Assembly (NCBI RefSeq): GCF_006475605.1
Contig: NZ_SSBC01000010.1
Span: 558,001 to 622,000, forward strand
DNA length: 64,000 nt
Direction: 5' to 3'
Source: Asticcacaulis tiandongensis
GTDB taxonomy: Bacteria; Pseudomonadota; Alphaproteobacteria; Caulobacterales; Caulobacteraceae
The position numbers and the translations under genes were made by a program. The stretch's first letter is position 1, and each line of letters begins with the position of its first letter. The notes under the pieces were generated by a model that worked only from the letters and a program-made list of their open reading frames with translations, was not told where the DNA came from and made no database searches. Shown piece after piece: positions 45,851 through 54,879 of this stretch.

Positions 45851-46594
45851 ATGCGCTCTTTCCTGTTCTCTGCCTTCTACTGGCTTACCTCCATCCTCTA
45901 TAGCCTGCTCGCTTTAGGGCTGTCGTTTATGCCCGGACGCAAGCCTGTTTTATGGGTTATTCAGCGCTACACACGCCGGATGGTTTGGGGCATGCGCCAT
46001 ATTGCCGGCATTCACCTTGAGGTACGCGGGAAGGCAAACATCCCTGATACACCCGTCATTTTTGCCGCCAAACACCAGTCATGGGGTGACGGCTTCTGCA
46101 TCTATTCGCAGTTTGCAGATCTGGCCTTTGTCACCGGCGACCATCTGGAAAAATATCCGTTCATGGCCACACTTCTGCGCAAGCTGGGCGCCATCGTCGT
46201 CAATAACTGCGGCGGGCATGAAGCACGCAGAGCCTTGAGTGACCGTTCCGCTCAGGCCGCCAAAGACGGACGCCATATACTGATCTACCCTGAGGGCCAT
46301 CTCAATGCGCCGGGCACCTATCGCCGCTATCGTTCCGGCGTGTGGCATATGTATAAAAACTTTGACCGTCCGGTCGTGCCGGTAGCCACTAATCTCGGCC
46401 TGTTCTGGCAGGAAGAAAAATTTGAAAAGAAATCAGGCACGGCGGTTCTTGAATTTCTGCCACCAATTATGCCCGGCCTGGAGAAGGCCGAATTTATGGC
46501 CCTCCTTCAGGATCAGATAGAAACCGCAACCCAAAATCTGATTGCCGAAGCCACAGGTGAACCCGCAAAAGCGTCGATAATGATCAACGATTAA
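45851..46594 (+). CDS. plsC: 1-acyl-sn-glycerol-3-phosphate acyltransferase family protein
   Basis: A 247-residue membrane-associated acyltransferase that probably converts lysophosphatidate to phosphatidate. Hydrophobic N-terminus (residues 1-30), then the catalytic HX4D motif in AAKHQSWGDG, the KLGAIVVNN block and the acceptor motif YPEGHLNAPGTY (normally FPEGTR). The variant motif is seen in many alphaproteobacterial copies. Two dyads occupy the short upstream region. Confidence 0.85.
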   Translation: MRSFLFSAFYWLTSILYSLLALGLSFMPGRKPVLWVIQRYTRRMVWGMRHIAGIHLEVRGKANIPDTPVIFAAKHQSWGDGFCIYSQFADLAFVTGDHLEKYPFMATLLRKLGAIVVNNCGGHEARRALSDRSAQAAKDGRHILIYPEGHLNAPGTYRRYRSGVWHMYKNFDRPVVPVATNLGLFWQEEKFEKKSGTAVLEFLPPIMPGLEKAEFMALLQDQIETATQNLIAEATGEPAKASIMIND

Positions 46595-46646
46595 ATCATA
46601 TTATGATTTTGTTAAATGCGTAAAATCAGGCTTTTTTAATATCCCG

Positions 46647-46674
46647 CCCCTTACTGTCTATCAAAAATAAGGGG
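46647..46674 (+). promoter_or_regulatory. Hairpin that could mask the ribosome site of the next gene
   Basis: A perfect 7-bp inverted repeat, CCCCTTA (46647-46653) and TAAGGGG (46668-46674), with a 14-base loop. The 3' arm is the Shine-Dalgarno (AGGGG) six bases before ATG 46681. Confidence 0.4.
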
Positions 46675-46680
46675 TGACCA

Positions 46681-47082
46681 ATGCAAGAGGGATTTCGCGT
46701 TCGGACCGAGGTGGATGAAACACTTAAGCTCATTTCATTTTCGGTGCGTGGGACTATCGTTAGCGCCACACTGACAGATCAGCTTATTGCGGCACATAGT
46801 ATTGTTAAAGAGGTGTGGATCTATAACCGGTTATTTGATTACCGTCACGCCATCGGCCATTACGAATATGAGGATGTTAAGCGCCTGAAAGCCTGGTGGG
46901 TTGATCAGAAACCACCCACGGCCCCACACCGCAAAACGGCCATCCTTTCACCCGACGCGCTTACACGCGCACGTATAAATACATTTGACCCGGCCTTGCT
47001 TCACAAAGACGAAAATCGTGCCTTTGAGACCATGGACGAGGCCCTTGACTGGCTAAAAGCAACTACGCCGATACCGGTTTGA
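46681..47082 (+). CDS. Uncharacterised 133-residue protein
   Basis: Starts after AAGGGGTGACC. I do not recognise a named family. The pattern (an N-terminal RVRTEVDETLKLISFSVRGTIVSA beta-hairpin, then YNRLFDYRHAIGHYEYEDVKRLKAWW, and a C-terminal ETMDEALDWL helix) looks like the SpoIIAA/STAS-like fold group, a guess from secondary structure. No signal peptide or membrane segment. It overlaps the convergent A-type carrier gene by 20 bases at the 3' ends. Confidence 0.65.
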   Translation: MQEGFRVRTEVDETLKLISFSVRGTIVSATLTDQLIAAHSIVKEVWIYNRLFDYRHAIGHYEYEDVKRLKAWWVDQKPPTAPHRKTAILSPDALTRARINTFDPALLHKDENRAFETMDEALDWLKATTPIPV

Positions 47083-47458
47083 TGGTAACGCTTTCACCAC
47101 AACCACAGGCATCGGTCTCGTTCGGATTGTTGAACACAAATTTCGATGCCAGTTTTGTAGTTTCATAGTCGATAACCGTACCGACCAGATAAAGCACGGC
47201 CTTAGGCTCGATGAGTATGGTCACGCCCTTGTCGGTAATGACCTCATCCAGCGGTTCAGCGGCTTCCGCATAGGACAGGACATATTCCTGCCCCGCACAG
47301 CCGCCCTGCTTCACGCCGATACGCAGGCCAATGCACGTCTTGTCGGTGCGGGCCATAATGGCCTTAACCTGATCCGCTGCCTTGTCAGTCAGGGATACTA
47401 CCGCCGGTCTAGGGCGACGTATCCGCGGCGTAATCACGGGTTGACCGGACGCTTCCAT
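47063..47458 (-). CDS. sufA: A-type iron-sulfur carrier (SufA/IscA family)
   Basis: A 131-residue carrier that passes Fe-S clusters to target proteins. After a variable N-terminus the family core begins at SLTDKAADQVKAIM; the cluster-binding cysteines are in GVKQGGCAGQEY and the C-terminal ACGCGES pair. It is the last gene of the minus-strand suf cluster, 66 bases after the DUF59 gene, with a long inverted repeat between. Confidence 0.9.
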   Translation of the reverse strand: MEASGQPVITPRIRRPRPAVVSLTDKAADQVKAIMARTDKTCIGLRIGVKQGGCAGQEYVLSYAEAAEPLDEVITDKGVTILIEPKAVLYLVGTVIDYETTKLASKFVFNNPNETDACGCGESVTIKPVSA

Positions 47459-47476
47459 CTCATCACTCCATTAACC

Positions 47477-47520
47477 CACCCCAAAAGGACACTAAGCCTT
47501 AGCGAATCGCTTTTGGGGTG
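47477..47520 (-). promoter_or_regulatory. Stem-loop between the DUF59 gene and sufA
   Basis: A perfect 11-bp inverted repeat (CACCCCAAAAG 47477-47487, CTTTTGGGGTG 47510-47520) encloses a smaller CTAAG/CTTAG stem (47492-47502). No T-tract follows on the minus strand, so it is not a clear terminator. It may adjust sufA expression or protect the mRNA. Confidence 0.5.
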
Positions 47521-47524
47521 ATGT

Positions 47525-47923
47525 TTAAAACATGTTCAGTTGCAGCTTGGCTTCGTCACTCATCTTCGACGACTCCCACGGCGGATCAAACACCAGATTG
47601 ACCTGACAGTCGGCCACGCCACGAACCCCCTTTACGGCATTCTGCACCCAGCCGGGCATTTCGCCAGCCACCGGACAACCGGGCGCGGTCAGTGTCATAT
47701 CGACCACCACTTCGCGGCTGTCATTAATATCGACGCGATAGATCAGACCCAGTTCATAGATATCGACGGGGATTTCCGGATCAAACACGGTTTTAAACGC
47801 CGCGATGATTTCTTCGGTCAGGCGCGAGATCTCATCTTCACTCAGCGGTTCTACGGCTGGCGGAGCTTCGGCTTGGGTGAACAGCTCAGACTGTTCTCTG
47901 TGATCAGCGGCGGCATCAGTCAT
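47525..47923 (-). CDS. sufT: SUF-system DUF59 (MIP18-type) assembly factor
   Basis: A 132-residue protein with a disordered acidic start and the DUF59 core: FDPEIPVDIYELGLIYRVDI, the conserved cysteine in MTLTAPGCPVAGEM, and VNLVFDPPWESSKMSDEAKLQLNMF. SufT-like proteins help mature Fe-S proteins, mainly when demand is high. It follows sufS by eight bases. The symbol is by family and position. Confidence 0.85.
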   Translation of the reverse strand: MTDAAADHREQSELFTQAEAPPAVEPLSEDEISRLTEEIIAAFKTVFDPEIPVDIYELGLIYRVDINDSREVVVDMTLTAPGCPVAGEMPGWVQNAVKGVRGVADCQVNLVFDPPWESSKMSDEAKLQLNMF

Positions 47924-47931
47924 GTTACACC

Positions 47932-49149
47932 TTACTCAAAGAAACCCTGCGCCTTTTCGACACCGGCAATAAGCGCGTCGATTTCAGCTTCGGTATTATA
48001 AAGGGCGATGGACGCACGAACCGTTGAGGTTACCCCCAAACGGGTCATCAAAGGTTCCGCACAATGTGTCCCTGCCCTTACAGCTATATTGTATCGGTCA
48101 AGGATTTGCGCAACATCATGGGCATGGGCAGAGGCCAGAGAAAAGGTCAGAATCGACCCCTTTTCCGCCGCTTCACCATAGATTCGCACCGAATTAATGG
48201 TTTTCAGGCCCGCATGGGCGCGCTGATACAGGGCCTGTTCATGGGCGACACCCGCCTCACGATCCCATTGGTTCAACCAGTCAATGGCCGCTTTCAGGCC
48301 GATGACCTCAAGGATGGCCGGTGTGCCCGCCTCAAAGCGGTGCGGAACATCCGCATAGGTAATACGCTCTTTCGAGACGCTGCCTATCATCTCACCGCCA
48401 CCCTGCCAGGGTGGTAAAGTTTCAAGCAGGTCATAACGCCCCCACAGAACCCCCAGACCTGTTGGCCCATAGAGCTTATGCGCGGAAAAGGCGTAGAAAT
48501 CAGCGCCGATATCCTGAACATCCACCGGCAGGTGCACGACCCCCTGACACCCATCGATCAGTACTTTTGCACCGACGGCGTGAGCCTTGGCCACAATGGC
48601 CTTCACAGGATTGATCGTTCCCAGCACGTTGGACATGTGGGCAATGGCGACAATCCTAACCTTATCGGTCAAAAGCGTATCAAAAGCTTCAATATCCAGT
48701 GAGCCGTCATCTAGGATCGGTGCCCATTTCAATACCACGCCGCTGCGTTGCGCCAGCATGTGCCAGGGCACGATATTGGCGTGATGCTCCATCTCCGTGA
48801 TCAGGATTTCATCACCGGCCTGAAGCGTTTGCCCGAAGGTCTGGGCCACCAGATTTATCGATTCCGTTGCCGACTTGGTGAAGATGACTTCCTCAACACG
48901 GGCAGCATTGATGAACTTAGCCACAGTCTCGCGACCGGCCTCAAAGGCATCCGTGACCTCATTGGCCAGACGATGCAGCCCCCGATGCACATTGGCATAG
49001 GAATGGGCCATGGCCCCGCTCATGGCGTCAATGACGGCCTGAGGCTTTTGTGCCGACGCACCGGAATCGAGATAGATCAGCGGCTTGTCATTGATTTCCC
49101 GCGACAGGATCGGAAAATCCTGCCGCACAGACTGTACATCAAAGGCCAT
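47932..49149 (-). CDS. sufS: Cysteine desulfurase SufS
   Basis: PLP-dependent group II desulfurase that supplies sulfur to the SufBCD scaffold. The 405-residue protein shows the PLP lysine in FYAFSAHKLYGPTG and the catalytic cysteine in AVRAGTHCAEPLM. The start is ATG 49149, which follows GGAGG at five bases; a TTG at 49173 is less likely. The start overlaps sufD by 11 bases. Confidence 0.94.
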   Translation of the reverse strand: MAFDVQSVRQDFPILSREINDKPLIYLDSGASAQKPQAVIDAMSGAMAHSYANVHRGLHRLANEVTDAFEAGRETVAKFINAARVEEVIFTKSATESINLVAQTFGQTLQAGDEILITEMEHHANIVPWHMLAQRSGVVLKWAPILDDGSLDIEAFDTLLTDKVRIVAIAHMSNVLGTINPVKAIVAKAHAVGAKVLIDGCQGVVHLPVDVQDIGADFYAFSAHKLYGPTGLGVLWGRYDLLETLPPWQGGGEMIGSVSKERITYADVPHRFEAGTPAILEVIGLKAAIDWLNQWDREAGVAHEQALYQRAHAGLKTINSVRIYGEAAEKGSILTFSLASAHAHDVAQILDRYNIAVRAGTHCAEPLMTRLGVTSTVRASIALYNTEAEIDALIAGVEKAQGFFE

Positions 49150-50185
49150 AGAATCCTCCGGCCTTGTGTTCAATCCAGTTCAGCACCATGTCGCGCACGG
49201 TTTCGTCTTCGATCTGTTCAGCCACCGGCAAGACAAAAGCCTGCATCAGTAATGCCCGCGCCGTGGCCTCATCCATGCCGCGTGACTGACAGAAAAACAA
49301 AGCCGCCTCGTCCATCGCGCCAATGGTATTGCCGTGCGCGCATTGCACGTCATCGGCATAGATTTCCAGCTCAGGCTTAGCCCGCACCCGCGCCCCGTCA
49401 TTGAGCATCAGGGACTGATGGTGCATGCGGGCGTCGGTGCCGTCCGCGCCACGCTCGACCAGTATGCGTCCCTGAAACACAGCCGTGGCGCGATCCTTGA
49501 CCAAGCCCTTGATGAGCTGATTTGTAACGCCGTCAATCTCAGCGTGACGCACGCGCGTCGTGTAGTCAAAATGCGCCTTGTCCTTGAGCAGGTAAGCCCC
49601 GTTCATCTCGACAACCGCCCCATGACCGGCGTGATCGACATGGGTTTCAAAACGCTGAAACGCCGCACCGGTGGCAAAGACATATTGCTTATAAACGCTG
49701 TCCGGCGCAGTTTTAACGGTTGACCGGCGCACCGACGTCGCCGTTTCCGGCTCATCGAGAATGACCACGCGGATCAGGCTGGCACCCTCGGCCAGTTCAA
49801 AATGGATCGTCGTATGGGCGGCATAATCAAAAGCGCCGGTATAGTCCTCCAGCAGGATCAGGCTTTCACCGGCCCCAAGCCGGATATGCCCCTCACCCTG
49901 ATAACCGGACACTTCACCTTCGGTGCCAAAATCGCCCATATCGAGATACAGGCGGCCCTTGGCCTGATTTACGGCTTCCTGAAGCCCGCCCAACTGACCA
50001 TCACCGGCACAGTGCCAGTAAAAGCCGTTGAAATCGGCGACTTCGGCCTGAATATGCGACAGGCCAACGGCCTTTGGCGCTTCACGCAAGGCACGCGACA
50101 GGTCGGAATATTTCCATTCCTCATCACGACGCGTTGGATAGGTCGCGGGATCAAAAATATCCAGCTTACGGGCAGGCGCGTTCAT
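49139..50185 (-). CDS. sufD: Fe-S cluster assembly protein SufD
   Basis: Partner of SufB in the SufBC2D scaffold. The 348-residue product has a short N-terminus and the SufD-type parallel beta-helix; recognisable are ERGADGTDARMHHQSLMLNDGARVRAKPELEIYADDVQCAHGNTIG and the C-terminal EATARALLMQAFV. Its ATG shares one base with the sufC stop. Somewhat shorter than E. coli SufD (423), as is usual in alphaproteobacteria. Confidence 0.93.
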   Translation of the reverse strand: MNAPARKLDIFDPATYPTRRDEEWKYSDLSRALREAPKAVGLSHIQAEVADFNGFYWHCAGDGQLGGLQEAVNQAKGRLYLDMGDFGTEGEVSGYQGEGHIRLGAGESLILLEDYTGAFDYAAHTTIHFELAEGASLIRVVILDEPETATSVRRSTVKTAPDSVYKQYVFATGAAFQRFETHVDHAGHGAVVEMNGAYLLKDKAHFDYTTRVRHAEIDGVTNQLIKGLVKDRATAVFQGRILVERGADGTDARMHHQSLMLNDGARVRAKPELEIYADDVQCAHGNTIGAMDEAALFFCQSRGMDEATARALLMQAFVLPVAEQIEDETVRDMVLNWIEHKAGGFYGL

Positions 50186-50940
50186 CAGGCGGCCTCATTG
50201 ACATAGCGATCATAGCCATGCGCCTCAAGCTCCAGCGCCAGTTCAGGCCCACCGGAATGAACGATTTTACCGTCCACCAGAATGTGAATGCGGTCGGGTT
50301 TGATATGATCCAGCAAACGCTGATAGTGGGTGATCACCAGCATCCCGCGATCAGGCGCACGTAAGGCGTTGACCCCGTCGGACACCACCTTGAGCGCATC
50401 GATATCCAGACCGGAATCCGTTTCATCAAGGATGAGGAATTTCGGCTTCAGAAGCGCCATTTGCAGCACTTCCATGCGCTTCTTCTCACCGCCCGAAAAA
50501 CCGACATTCAGCGGACGCTTGAGCATATCCGCATCGATCTTAAGTGTCTTGGCTATGGCCCTGATTTCTTTAAGAAACTCAGGTGCAGACATTTCATCTT
50601 CGCCACGCAGCTTACGCTGTGAATTGAGCGCGGTGCGGATAAAGGTCATGGCCGGAACGCCGGGAATTTCCAGCGGATACTGAAACGACAGATAAAGACC
50701 GGCGGCGGCACGTTCATGCACCTCCATCTCCAGCAGGTCTTCGCCGTTCAGTGTCGCCGAACCGGCGCTGACCTCATAGTTTGGGCGACCGGCCAGCGTA
50801 TAGCCGAGCGTCGATTTACCCGCCCCGTTCGGGCCCATAATGGCATGCACCTCACCGGCGGGCACATTCAGCGTCAGGCCCTTGAGGATGGTTTTGTCTT
50901 CGACCGCTACAGTCAGATTCTCGATGTTCAGCATTGTCAT
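50185..50940 (-). CDS. sufC: Fe-S assembly ATPase SufC
   Basis: ABC-type ATPase of the SufBCD complex. The 251-residue protein carries GPNGAGKSTLGYTLAG (Walker A), NVGFSGGEKKRMEVLQMALL (signature) and LILDETDSGLDIDAL (Walker B). ATP use drives a rearrangement of SufB-SufD on which cluster assembly depends. It starts 12 bases after sufB and overlaps sufD by one base. Confidence 0.96.
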   Translation of the reverse strand: MTMLNIENLTVAVEDKTILKGLTLNVPAGEVHAIMGPNGAGKSTLGYTLAGRPNYEVSAGSATLNGEDLLEMEVHERAAAGLYLSFQYPLEIPGVPAMTFIRTALNSQRKLRGEDEMSAPEFLKEIRAIAKTLKIDADMLKRPLNVGFSGGEKKRMEVLQMALLKPKFLILDETDSGLDIDALKVVSDGVNALRAPDRGMLVITHYQRLLDHIKPDRIHILVDGKIVHSGGPELALELEAHGYDRYVNEAA

Positions 50941-50952
50941 TTTTTTCTCTTT

Positions 50953-52419
50953 TTAGCCTACCGAGCCTTCAAGGCTGATGGCCACCAGTTTCTGTGCCTC
51001 AACGGCGAATTCCATCGGCAGTTCCTGCAACACATCGCGCACGAAACCATTGACCAGAAGCGCCACGGCTTCTTCCTGCGTCAGGCCGCGTTGCTGTGCG
51101 TAGAACAATTGATCCTCAGACAGGCGCGTGGTCGTCGCTTCATGTTCAAACTGCGCCGAAGCCGTATCGGACTCCACATAGGGCACCGTATGCGATGCGC
51201 AGGTCTTACCAATCAGCAGACTGTCGCACTGCGTAAAATTCCGCGAACCCGAAGCCTTGGCATGGGCCGACACCAGCCCGCGATAGGTCGAAGACGACCG
51301 CCCTGCCGAAATCCCCTTGGCGATAATGCGTGAGCGGGTATTTTTACCCAGATGGATCATCTTTGTGCCGGTATCGGCCTGCTGCATCCCGTTGGTGACG
51401 GCGATGGAATAAAACTCACCCACACTGTCGTCACCGCGCAAGATACAGGACGGATATTTCCAGGTGACCGCCGAACCGGTTTCCACCTGCGTCCAGGACA
51501 CTTTTGACCGCGCCCCGCGGCAATCGGCGCGCTTGGTCACAAAGTTATAGATACCGCCCTTGCCCTCGGCATCGCCCGGATACCAGTTCTGAACGGTTGA
51601 ATATTTGATCTCGGCATCCTCAAGCGCCACCAGTTCAACCACCGCCGCATGCAGCTGGTTTTCATCACGCATCGGCGCGGTGCAACCCTCAAGATAGGAC
51701 ACATAGGCCCCCTTGTCGGCGATGATCAGGGTACGCTCGAACTGACCGGTATTTTCCGCATTGATACGGAAATAGGTCGATAACTCCATAGGGCAACGCA
51801 CGCCCTCAGGCACATAGACAAACGATCCGTCCGAAAACACAGCGGCATTGAGGGCAGCAAAGTAGTTGTCCGACACAGGCACCACGGTCCCCAGATACTG
51901 CTTCACCAGTTCGGGATATTCACGGATCGCTTCACTGATGGCGCAAAAGATCACGCCATGCTTTTTCAGCTCGTCCTTGAAGGTCGTCACAACTGACACG
52001 CTGTCGAACACGGCATCCACCGCATATTTCGGCGAGCCGACAACACCGGCCAGAACTTCCTGTTCTTTCAGCGGTATCCCCAGCTTGGCATAGACCGCCA
52101 GCAACTCAGGATCGACCTCATCAAGGCTGTTCAGTTTCGGCTTGGCCTTAGGCGCGGCATAATAATAGAGGTCCTGATAATCAACCTTCTGGTAATTGAC
52201 CTTGGCCCAGTCAGGCTCATCCATCGACTGCCAGCGCTCAAAGGCCGCCAGACGGTATTCAAGCATCCACTCAGGTTCGTTCTTGCGCGCCGAAATAAAG
52301 CGCACGATATCCGCATTAAGCCCCTTGGGCGCATATTCCATCTCGATGTCCGAGACGAAACCATGCTCATAGGTCTCAAGTTTTTGAACCGTATCAATGG
52401 TTTCCTTGACCGCTGCCAT
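50953..52419 (-). CDS. sufB: Fe-S cluster assembly protein SufB
   Basis: Core scaffold subunit on which the cluster is built. The 488-residue protein has the family start ([38 protein letters not shown]), the conserved [17 protein letters not shown] block, and the beta-helix with [39 protein letters not shown]. Length is normal. The start shares a base with the upstream desulfurase stop. Confidence 0.96.
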   Translation of the reverse strand: MAAVKETIDTVQKLETYEHGFVSDIEMEYAPKGLNADIVRFISARKNEPEWMLEYRLAAFERWQSMDEPDWAKVNYQKVDYQDLYYYAAPKAKPKLNSLDEVDPELLAVYAKLGIPLKEQEVLAGVVGSPKYAVDAVFDSVSVVTTFKDELKKHGVIFCAISEAIREYPELVKQYLGTVVPVSDNYFAALNAAVFSDGSFVYVPEGVRCPMELSTYFRINAENTGQFERTLIIADKGAYVSYLEGCTAPMRDENQLHAAVVELVALEDAEIKYSTVQNWYPGDAEGKGGIYNFVTKRADCRGARSKVSWTQVETGSAVTWKYPSCILRGDDSVGEFYSIAVTNGMQQADTGTKMIHLGKNTRSRIIAKGISAGRSSSTYRGLVSAHAKASGSRNFTQCDSLLIGKTCASHTVPYVESDTASAQFEHEATTTRLSEDQLFYAQQRGLTQEEAVALLVNGFVRDVLQELPMEFAVEAQKLVAISLEGSVG

Positions 52420-53543
52420 CAGGCGCTTTCCTTTACTTTACTCAGTTGGCGCGATCTATGCGCCGCATAGCCTTTCGACCATACCGCCACGAACCGCTGC
52501 CAGTCATCGGGGCTGGTATTCCAGCCCGAAGATACACGCAAGGCCTTATCTGCCACACCCTGAAGCCCCATGGCCTCAAGTATACGACTGGATTTAACCT
52601 TGCCCGAAGAACAGGCCGAACCGGAGGACACGCAAATGCCGTTCATGTCCATATGGATAAGCTGCAACTGCGCCGACCAATCCGGTACTGTGAAACAAGA
52701 TATGCCACCGGCGCGCGGCGCATCGACCCCGATAATAGTCACGCCAGCGGCAACGAGAGCCGCTTCGGCATCAGCTTGCCCGTCATTGCCCTTAAAACCC
52801 ATCTGACGCACGGCTTCGGCAAAACCGGCAATGCCTGCGATATTTTCCGTTCCTGCCCGCAGACCGAATTCCTGACCGCCACCGGTGACCGCTGCCGCAA
52901 TATCGCGGTCGGCATCATAAACGAATGCGCCAACCCCTTGCGGGCCACCGATCTTATGCGCCGCAAAGGCCAGACTGTCGGCCCCAAGCGCTTCAAAATC
53001 GACCTCGATCTTACCCAGCGCCTGCACGGCATCGACATGCAGCCACCCACCCACAGCCTTGACCAATGGCGCAATGGCCTCAATCGGCTGGATAATGCCG
53101 GTTTCATTATTAACCCGCATGACGCAGACGAACGAACGCTCCTCCTGAGCAAGCAGCACCTCCAGTGCGGCAATATCAATCAAACCGTTCCCAAGCACCG
53201 GCGCAACCGTCACCGGCACGCCCGTCGCACTGGCGGATTTGAATATACTGTCGTGTTCGGTGGCCGATACAATCACGCGGTCAAAGCCCCTCGCCTGACG
53301 CAGCGCCAGTTGATTGGCCTCTGTGCCGCCCGACGTGAACACCAGACGCGCAGGCCCCGTACCGTTAATGGCGCGTAAAACCGCATCACGCGCCTCCTCA
53401 AGCAACAGCTTGGCTTTACGTCCCAAGGCATGCACTGAAGACGCATTAGCCCCGATGTCCCACGCCGCGAACATGGCTTCGCGCACTTCGGGCCTGACGG
53501 GCGAAGTGGCAGCATGATCAAGATAGAGCGGCTTAGGGGCCAT
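52419..53543 (-). CDS. Cysteine desulfurase, NifS/IscS type
   Basis: A 374-residue class V aminotransferase fold enzyme distinct from Suf[15 protein letters not shown] at the start, PLP lysine in [15 protein letters not shown], and catalytic cysteine in [17 protein letters not shown], the group I (IscS/NifS) active-site loop. It directly follows the Rrf2 regulator and overlaps sufB by one base. Having both group I and group II desulfurases in one suf operon is seen in several alphaproteobacteria; the division of labour is unknown. Confidence 0.9.
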   Translation of the reverse strand: MAPKPLYLDHAATSPVRPEVREAMFAAWDIGANASSVHALGRKAKLLLEEARDAVLRAINGTGPARLVFTSGGTEANQLALRQARGFDRVIVSATEHDSIFKSASATGVPVTVAPVLGNGLIDIAALEVLLAQEERSFVCVMRVNNETGIIQPIEAIAPLVKAVGGWLHVDAVQALGKIEVDFEALGADSLAFAAHKIGGPQGVGAFVYDADRDIAAAVTGGGQEFGLRAGTENIAGIAGFAEAVRQMGFKGNDGQADAEAALVAAGVTIIGVDAPRAGGISCFTVPDWSAQLQLIHMDMNGICVSSGSACSSGKVKSSRILEAMGLQGVADKALRVSSGWNTSPDDWQRFVAVWSKGYAAHRSRQLSKVKESA

Positions 53544-53546
53544 AGG

Positions 53547-54059
53547 TCAGGCGGTTTCCAATAATGAGGGCGAAAAGGGTTCGATACGTACGGTTTTACG
53601 GGTGCGCTTGTGCACCACGTCACTTAGCGAAACAGTCGAAAGATAGTCATGAATGGCAAAGCCCAGATCTTCCCACAGATTATGCGTCAGGCAGCGCTGC
53701 CCGCCGGGCATACAGCCAATCTCACGGGCGGCATTTTCCGGCGACAGACGCTTGTTGGCCCCCAGCTTGTTTGAGGTGTGGGCACACCGCGTCGCCTTAA
53801 TGGGTTCATCGACCGCCAGCACGATCTCGGACACAAACAGGCTTTCCGAAGAGCGCGCCAGACTGTAGCCGCCCCCCGGCCCGCGCGCGCTCCGCACCAG
53901 TCCGGCACGGCGCAGACGGGCAAAAAGCTGCTCAAGATAGGACAGCGATATCTGCTGACGTTCTGATATCTCAGATAAGGAAATCGGACGCCCCTGTGCA
54001 TTCATCGCCAGATCCGTCATGGCCATGACCGCGTATCGTCCTTTAGTCGATAGTTTCAT
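53547..54059 (-). CDS. iscR: Rrf2 family Fe-S regulator, IscR-like
   Basis: A 170-residue winged-helix protein that probably senses Fe-S status and controls the suf operon. N-terminal HTH (MKLSTKGRYAVMAMTDLA, SLSYLEQLFARLRRAGLVRSARGPGGGYSLAR). Cluster-ligand candidates are Cys92, Cys116, Cys123 and His126. Cys92 and the RCLTHNLW tail match E. coli IscR, but the spacing is longer (C-x23-C-x6-C against C-x5-C-x5-C). It leads the operon and an IscR-type box lies upstream, so autoregulation is likely. Confidence 0.88.
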   Translation of the reverse strand: MKLSTKGRYAVMAMTDLAMNAQGRPISLSEISERQQISLSYLEQLFARLRRAGLVRSARGPGGGYSLARSSESLFVSEIVLAVDEPIKATRCAHTSNKLGANKRLSPENAAREIGCMPGGQRCLTHNLWEDLGFAIHDYLSTVSLSDVVHKRTRKTVRIEPFSPSLLETA

Positions 54060-54156
54060 ATCCGATCCTTATGACGAAAAACCTGCGCAAAGCGAAAAGA
54101 GTGTGCTACACCGCACGAACTTGCAGGGCTTTCAGCCTTAGCGCAGAGGACTTAAT

Positions 54157-54181
54157 AATTCCGACTACTGTAGTCAAGTAT
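54157..54181. promoter_or_regulatory. IscR type 1 operator candidate
   Basis: GACTACTGTAGTC (54163-54175) is a perfect palindrome, and the right half continues AAGTAT. Against the 25-base E. coli type 1 consensus (GACTR-WWW-YAGTCRRSTAT core) most positions match on the right side; the left flank is poorer. It lies about 100 bases before iscR and 45 before the divergent hydrolase start. Confidence 0.65.
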
Positions 54182-54225
54182 TGCGCACTGCACAACGACA
54201 CATTTTGTTACAGCTAGGTGAATAT

Positions 54226-54879
54226 ATGCCTGAAGTGATCCTTGCCGGCGCCGCCGGACGCATCGAAGCCCGATACACGGCCGGTAAGACTGAAAACGCT
54301 CCCATCGCCCTGATTCTACATCCGCACCCCAAGGCGGGTGGCCATATGAACAATCCGGTGACCGTACAACTGTTCCACCTGTTCATGACACGCGGCTTTT
54401 CGGTGCTGCGTTTCAATTTCCGTGGCGTAGGTAAATCGCAGGGCGAATTTGACTCAGGCATAGGTGAACTGGCTGATGCCGCCACCGCGCTTGACTGGCT
54501 TCAGGCCAAAAACCCGACCGCCTCGCAATTCTGGGTCGCCGGTTATTCCTTCGGGGCCTATATCGGCATGCAGCTTCTGATGCGCCGCCCTGAAACCGAT
54601 GGTTTTATTTCGGTGTCACCGCCAACCAATGCCTATGATTTCAGCTTTCTGGCACCTTGTCCGGCGTCCGGCCTGTTCCTGCACGGTGCCAATGACACCA
54701 TTGTCCCGCCCCCCGAAGTCGACCGTGTGGTTGCCAAGCTGCGTTCGCAAAAAGGCATCATCATCGATCACGAACTGGTCGATAATGCCAACCACTTCTG
54801 GAACGACCAGCTTTCCGAAGTCGAATATCATGTCGGTTCTTATCTCGATCGCCGTCTGGCTGAAAAAGCCGAAGACTGA
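54226..54879 (+). CDS. Alpha/beta hydrolase, dienelactone hydrolase-like (YqaB/AXE-type)
   Basis: A 217-residue cytoplasmic protein with the small alpha/beta-hydrolase fold: ALILHPHPKAGGHMNNPV, RFNFRGVGKSQGEFD, nucleophile in VAGYSFGAYIGM, aspartate in LHGANDTIVPP and histidine in DNANHFW. Family members act as short-chain esterases; substrate unknown. ATG 54226 follows AGGTG; the TTG at 54181 would start inside the IscR box. It overlaps the next hydrolase gene by one base, and shares the IscR-box region with the suf operon. Confidence 0.85.
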   Translation: MPEVILAGAAGRIEARYTAGKTENAPIALILHPHPKAGGHMNNPVTVQLFHLFMTRGFSVLRFNFRGVGKSQGEFDSGIGELADAATALDWLQAKNPTASQFWVAGYSFGAYIGMQLLMRRPETDGFISVSPPTNAYDFSFLAPCPASGLFLHGANDTIVPPPEVDRVVAKLRSQKGIIIDHELVDNANHFWNDQLSEVEYHVGSYLDRRLAEKAED

